The notes below the pieces were generated by a model. The model made no database searches, had not been told where the DNA came from, and saw only the letters and a list, made by a program, of their open reading frames with translations. Shown in pieces: positions 59,590 to 64,000 of a stretch of DNA of 64,000 nucleotides. Positions within the stretch are counted from its first letter, which is position 1; each line of letters begins with the position of its first letter. The stretch lies in NCBI GenBank assembly GCA_009792885.1, contig WMCF01000012.1, positions 16,877,492 through 16,941,491 on the forward strand, written 5' to 3'. The position numbers and the translations under genes are program-made. The stretch is from Eremophila alpestris peregrina. Lineage: Eukaryota > Chordata > Aves > Passeriformes > Alaudidae.

Positions 59590-60470
59590 GAGGCACATCC
59601 CATCCCCAGCCACGGCCCGAATGACTAACGCCCCGGCGAGCGAACCGGGTGCCGTCGGGGCGAGCAGGGCCTGTCCCTTGGCCGCGCTCCCTCCCCGCAG
59701 TGGTGAAATCACGTCTGGAGAAAGCCCGGGGAGTGAGGCGCCGGGGCCCCCCCCGCTGTTTCCCAGCGAGGATGCTTGCTCCCCGCCTGCTGGCCGGCCG
59801 CCCCCGCTCTGCACACCCCACATCCCAGCAAAGGGGTGCTCCAGGCATGCAGCCTGCAGCAGAGCCCCATACCTCATCTCCTCCTCCTCCTCGCTCCGGA
59901 TCCCACAGCAGCATCCCAGCTGTGGAAGCGGCTGTGAGATGTGGAAACGCAGCAGCGAGCCCCAGATGCTCGTAAAAGCGCTCCCGGGGAGTGGGCAGGA
60001 ACCTTTAATCTGCCTCTAACTTCTGTAAACGCGCCAGAGGCTGGGGGGCGATGGGGGGTGGAGGGGTTGGAGGGGGTACCCCTCTTGCTGACACACCGCC
60101 CCCTCCACGGCGGAGCGAGCTGGCTCATGGAAGGAGCTGGTGGTGGCTCGGGCTGCCTGGAGCCAGCCCTGGACAGCACCGGAGGGGACAGCGAGGGACG
60201 GGCCACCAGCGCTCGGCCTCGGCCTGGCAGGCGGCACGTGCCGGCTGCGACGGGGGGTGACTCATGCGGCTCCCGAAACGCCTCCCCCGGCACGGGAGCG
60301 CGGCTCCGGGTTAGGGTTTAATTATCCGCCTTCCTCCGCAGCCCGTGCTCTCCGCTCCCTGAACCGCCACAGGGACCCCGGGAATGTCGTCCATCCCCCC
60401 CTGGCCGGGGCTGCTGGCATGCAGCGAGCAGGGCTGCGGCGGGGAGCTGGCTGGGAGCACGCCGAGGCTG
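59590..60470. promoter_or_regulatory. CpG island
   Basis: This is the densest CpG stretch of the window, with many CG dinucleotides from about 59600 to 59800 and 60005 to 60400. Such islands usually mark promoters of widely expressed or developmental genes. The long plus ORF at 59132-60019 has no domain and reflects GC richness. Candidates are a distal IL11RA first exon (minus) or the 5' end of a neighbouring gene beyond the window (plus). Confidence 0.55.
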
Positions 60471-60480
60471 CAGCTGGGGG

Positions 60481-60512
60481 CTATAAAAAGCACGGCTGTG
60501 GTATGCAGCGAG
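60481..60512 (+). promoter_or_regulatory. TATA box at the CpG island edge
   Basis: GGCTATAAAAAGCACGGC (TATAAAA at about 60482) directly follows the CpG island and predicts a plus-strand start near 60512. No coding exon follows within the window; a non-coding first exon of a gene extending past 64 kb is possible. Confidence 0.35.
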
Positions 60513-62650
60513 GCACTGAGAGGGGAGTAGAATAAAATCAGGTGGTGGATGAGTCGGGTGCTTGCTTCTGCACCAGGTCTGGCGACGGTGCTGCTCCCCA
60601 TCAGCCCTTCCCTGGTCCCTGCCCTGCTGACAGCCCAGTGAGGCTGGCGCGGAGCGGAGAGCTGGGATTTGGCAAAAGGTGGAAGACGCAGGGTTGGGTT
60701 GCCGAGTAGTGGAGGGGGGGTCAAGGCTGGGAGAACAATCGCTGGCTCTGGTACATGGGCTCCTGCCCGGGATGGAAGCATTGCAGCCACCCCCTGCCCA
60801 GCTCAGAGACGCCAGATCCGGGCACTCTGTCTTCCAGCAGCTCGTACTGGAGGATTTTCCGTGTGCTGATTGACGGCCAGAGCTGCCTTTGCCAGGAGGA
60901 AGTCCCACCATCCCCCAGCACCCGTATCCCCTCATCCAGAGGGGACAGCAATGCCACAAGCTGGGTACAGAGAGGGTTCCCCTCTGGCCGGCCAGAGCTC
61001 CGGCTCACGGACGTGCTGTGTTTGCACAAGTCCGAACAGGGGAAGGTCAGATTAATTTTAAACCTGAATAAACAAGGAGAGAAGGCAATGCCAGAGCTCG
61101 CCCTTCTCCGTAGGGATGCCCGCCAGCAGAGCACAGCACCCGCAGCTCAGCTCAGCTCTGCCCTGCCCAGGGGTTCACATCCCCCTAAGAGAGGTGGAAC
61201 AGACTCACAACCAGGGGCCTCCCTTTTCCACAAGGAGCTCCCAGCTGAGTCAGTGTTGGCAGCAGGGAGAGCAGCTCCTGCTTGATTTTGCAAGATTCCT
61301 CTGGTCTCCACAGGGAAGCACCCACTCTGGGACCCCCATCCCACTGGGAACGGCACCAGGGCTCGCCTATTCCCTGGCAACAATGGACAATGTGGTCTTG
61401 GGAATGAACAAAGAGGAGAAAAGAAAATAGTAAAATTGTTTGTAGGTCAAGAGGAAAATGAAAAAAAAAAGAAGTTTGTGTTTTTCATGCCAAAAGGAAA
61501 ATGAAAACCAAAACATTTTGTTCTAAATGATAGGCCTTATTTAGTTTTCAGTGGTTTTACTTTTTAAAAAAGGTTTGAGTTAAATCGAGCTAAATTTGTC
61601 TTCCAAACGTTACCTTGGGGCAGGGAATAAAATAAATTGGAAAAAAAAAAGAAAAAAAAGAAAAGAATAAATCAAAACATCTCATTTGGAAAATGTCAAG
61701 AGCAGAACGCCACGGCTTTTCCAGCCTGGGAGAACCGCAGCTGGGCACTGAACCCAGCCTTGGTTCACAACTTGCAACACCCCCCCTCCCTCCCCCGAAG
61801 CAACTTTTTTTTTCCCAGAAAATAAAGCAACTACTGTGCCAACTGATGGCTGGCATGGCTTGTGCCCTGGTGCCCGGCTCCCATCAGGGGTGTCCCCATT
61901 GCCCATGCCAGCCCCCAGGACTTGCTGGAGCATGGAAGAGGCCCTGTTACAATCAGCAGCCGTGCACATGAGCTGAATATGAGCTGAGCTGCTCTCCAAA
62001 ACTCCTCTTTAAATGTCTGTTCTATTAGGTCAGCATTCCTGCGTCGCCCAGGGAAGGTGGTTACGGCCGGCAGCCCGGCACACAGGCTCCTCGGTGCTTG
62101 CTGCTGGCTCCCCGACAGCAAGCAGCCTGCCCACGCTATTAAATTACTGAGAAAAATGGATTGTTTCACCAAAAATTAGGTGCAGGAACCTCTCATACAG
62201 TGGCAAGGCGAGCTGGTAATTGGAAATTCATAGAGCTGGCCGCAAATGCTGCCTCTGGCTCCGCTCCACCCTCCTCTGGTTGTGGTGAGGGATAGTAGAG
62301 AGGCCTTTGCTGCCACCCCTGGAATGCTGCCACTGATGGAGATGCAGCAGCCACATTGCCAGCAGCAATGTGAGGTCCCCCACGTATGCTTGGAGGGTTA
62401 AATGCTGCTGCACAGTCCCTCTGCCCTTGACAGGTGTGGAAAATAGGTGAAAAAAGCTCTCAAGAGACCTTTCCAGGCACTGGAGGAAGAAAGTTCTCCA
62501 TGCATGGCTCACCCTCAGGCACCCTGCTGGGGACATGTCTCATGGGGACAAAGTGTGGGGATACATTAGGACATGCTGCCCCAGCACCACTGCATTCTTA
62601 CAACAGCCCCCCAGGGGTGCTTCCCCACAGACCTTGCCTTGCCCAAGTCC
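60513..62650. other. Non-coding, A-rich tracts and possible conserved element
   Basis: No coding exon supported. A-rich tracts occur at about 61440-61480 and 61635-61670. The segment about 61990-62240 has ATTAAATTA, TAATTGG and other homeodomain-type words and few ORFs, and could be a conserved regulatory element; this is a guess from composition. Confidence 0.4.
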
Positions 62651-62652
62651 TT

Positions 62653-62691
62653 CATCCATCCATCCATCCATCCATCCATCCATCCATCCAT
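62653..62691. repeat. CATC tetranucleotide microsatellite
   Basis: About ten uninterrupted CATC units, followed by a TCCC-rich tail to about 62706. Confidence 0.95.
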
Positions 62692-62706
62692 TCCTCCCTC
62701 CCTCCC

Positions 62707-64000
62707 AGGCACAGCATGAGCACCACTGCTGCTCCATCTGAGCTTGGGCATCTCACCATCCTCCCAGACTACTCTGTGCCCAAGCCTCAGTGCCTTGCTG
62801 AGCAGAGCTCTCCAAGACATCTCCAGGGCAAACCAACCAGCTTCAGGAGCTGCCAGAGAACCCAGTGCTTATCTGCAAACTCCAGTTGGGAAGGAGGAAT
62901 GTGGACGTGGTTGTGCAGCAGATCATAAGCTGTGTCAACAAGATACCCCGAGAGACCAGTCCCTCACACTGACTGCCCCCTGTGCCAGCACAGGAAATGG
63001 AGATACTCATCTTCTTCACTATGTACACTGTTTTTTGGATGCTGGGGTGCAAGGCCTGTGGGCACAGTCCCAGCTGGAGAGGGGAAATGAAGCTGGGCAC
63101 AGGATCAGGGAGGCCAAAGAAAACGGATGCCTCCCCTGGCACAGCTACACTGCAGCCATGAAGCTGCAAAACTCAAAGCCAGGATGGGGTGGAGCAGCCT
63201 CAAGGGAGCCATGAAACAGCCCAGCGGGAGCCTTGCAGGAGCTAAAAAAATCAAAAGCAGCCAAGGCACCGAGGAACCCCCGGGGTTGTGTGTTGGCCCT
63301 TGCGAGACAAAGATGGAGCAATAGATGGTTGGGTCCACCAGCTCCTCCTAAGCCCTGGGGCCTCAGGCAAAACTCATGGAAAGCAAAGACTCCTGCAGAC
63401 CTCCCCAGCAGCCAGGGGCTGGCCCTGGCCCTGTAAGGAAGTCTGGGGAGGTGCCAGCTGGCCTGGGCACCCTGCGTGACAGTGGCTTTCGCAAAACCAA
63501 GCCGGGCCACTGCGGCCAGGCCATCCCTGGAGACCTTTGCAGGGCTGTTGCAGCACAGCTGTTGTGAGCTCTGTCGCAACACTGGCACGGCACTGGGCTG
63601 GACCACAATGAAGGCCCTTCATGACAGCCCGTTCTGGTTTTCCCTATCTATTTTTGCAGGAAGGTAAAGGCTGAACTGCACCTTTCATGATGTTACTCAG
63701 TTCAAAAGGCACTGATGCCCATGCCAGCCTTCATCAAAAAGGGACTGGTGATGTGCCTCTGGAACTATTGGTCTGGCCAGGATGAAAGCCTTCTGTCCCA
63801 AAGGAAGGGGATGGTGAGAGCACAGGAAGGCAAAGGAAACAGCTGGACAGGCACAGCCACGCCAGTCCGGGGGCTCCAGGGATGCTGTGCCAGCCCTACT
63901 GCCTCCCATGTGCTCTTCTGTCAGGACATCCACACCCCTTATGCTTCCAGCAGGATGGCAAGGCAGCAGCCCTGAGCCTTATCTGGAGCTCCCCAGGGTG
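62707..64000. other. Intergenic to window end, nothing recognised
   Basis: Several overlapping ORFs of 60-156 codons on both strands, none with a recognisable domain or clean splice signals. No repeats or RNA genes noticed. Confidence 0.45.

Noticed and set aside
59132..60019. 295-codon plus ORF, the longest non-gapped short-gene candidate upstream of IL11RA
   Set aside because: Low-complexity P/S/A-rich translation in a CpG island, with minus-strand ORFs equally open and no domain or splice support.

Overview
The window is vertebrate nuclear DNA and almost certainly from a bird. CR1 LINE fragments with the typical eroded 3' end, a degraded ERVL-type LTR of the avian kind, and intron-containing immune genes all point that way; a songbird is plausible but not proven. 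It carries three confidently readable genes in the order CCL21 (+), CCL19 (+), IL11RA (-). This is the mirror image of the human 9p13 block IL11RA-CCL27-CCL19-CCL21, which in birds lies on chromosome Z (established knowledge, not visible here).

Layout. 0-8 kb is repeat-rich: a long minus-strand CR1 copy, a 94-base assembly gap beside a TCTCTA microsatellite, an ERVL-like LTR, two shorter CR1 pieces, two inverted copies of an unnamed dispersed repeat, and a 28-base G run. 8-11.9 kb has no certain gene, but holds a CpG-enriched patch, a CR1 relic and one open, splice-flanked candidate exon on the minus strand. CCL21 occupies about 12.03-13.97 kb (three coding exons and a probable 3'UTR exon). 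CCL19 occupies about 21.14-24.36 kb (four coding exons). Both have TATA-like promoters and AATAAA signals. 24.4-44.9 kb is mostly non-coding: a few unassigned ORFs, a candidate minus-strand terminal exon, a 33-bp minisatellite and a 74-base A run. IL11RA lies at 44.89-50.04 kb on the minus strand; all 12 coding exons assemble into a 412-residue receptor with every junction in phase. 50-64 kb is upstream of IL11RA and contains no recognisable coding exon. It has several degenerate minisatellites, telomere-like motifs, a near-perfect 42-bp hairpin, and a CpG island at about 59.6-60.5 kb followed by a TATA box.

Function. CCL21 and CCL19 are the two ligands of CCR7 and guide dendritic cells and naive lymphocytes. 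IL11RA is the ligand-specific receptor chain for interleukin-11 and signals through gp130. No GALT coding sequence was seen upstream of IL11RA and no convincing CCL27 between CCL19 and IL11RA, although both occur there in mammals.

The most interesting unexplained element is the hairpin at 55210-55301. Its arm differences mostly become G-U pairs on the plus strand only, as expected of a plus-strand structured RNA such as a microRNA precursor.
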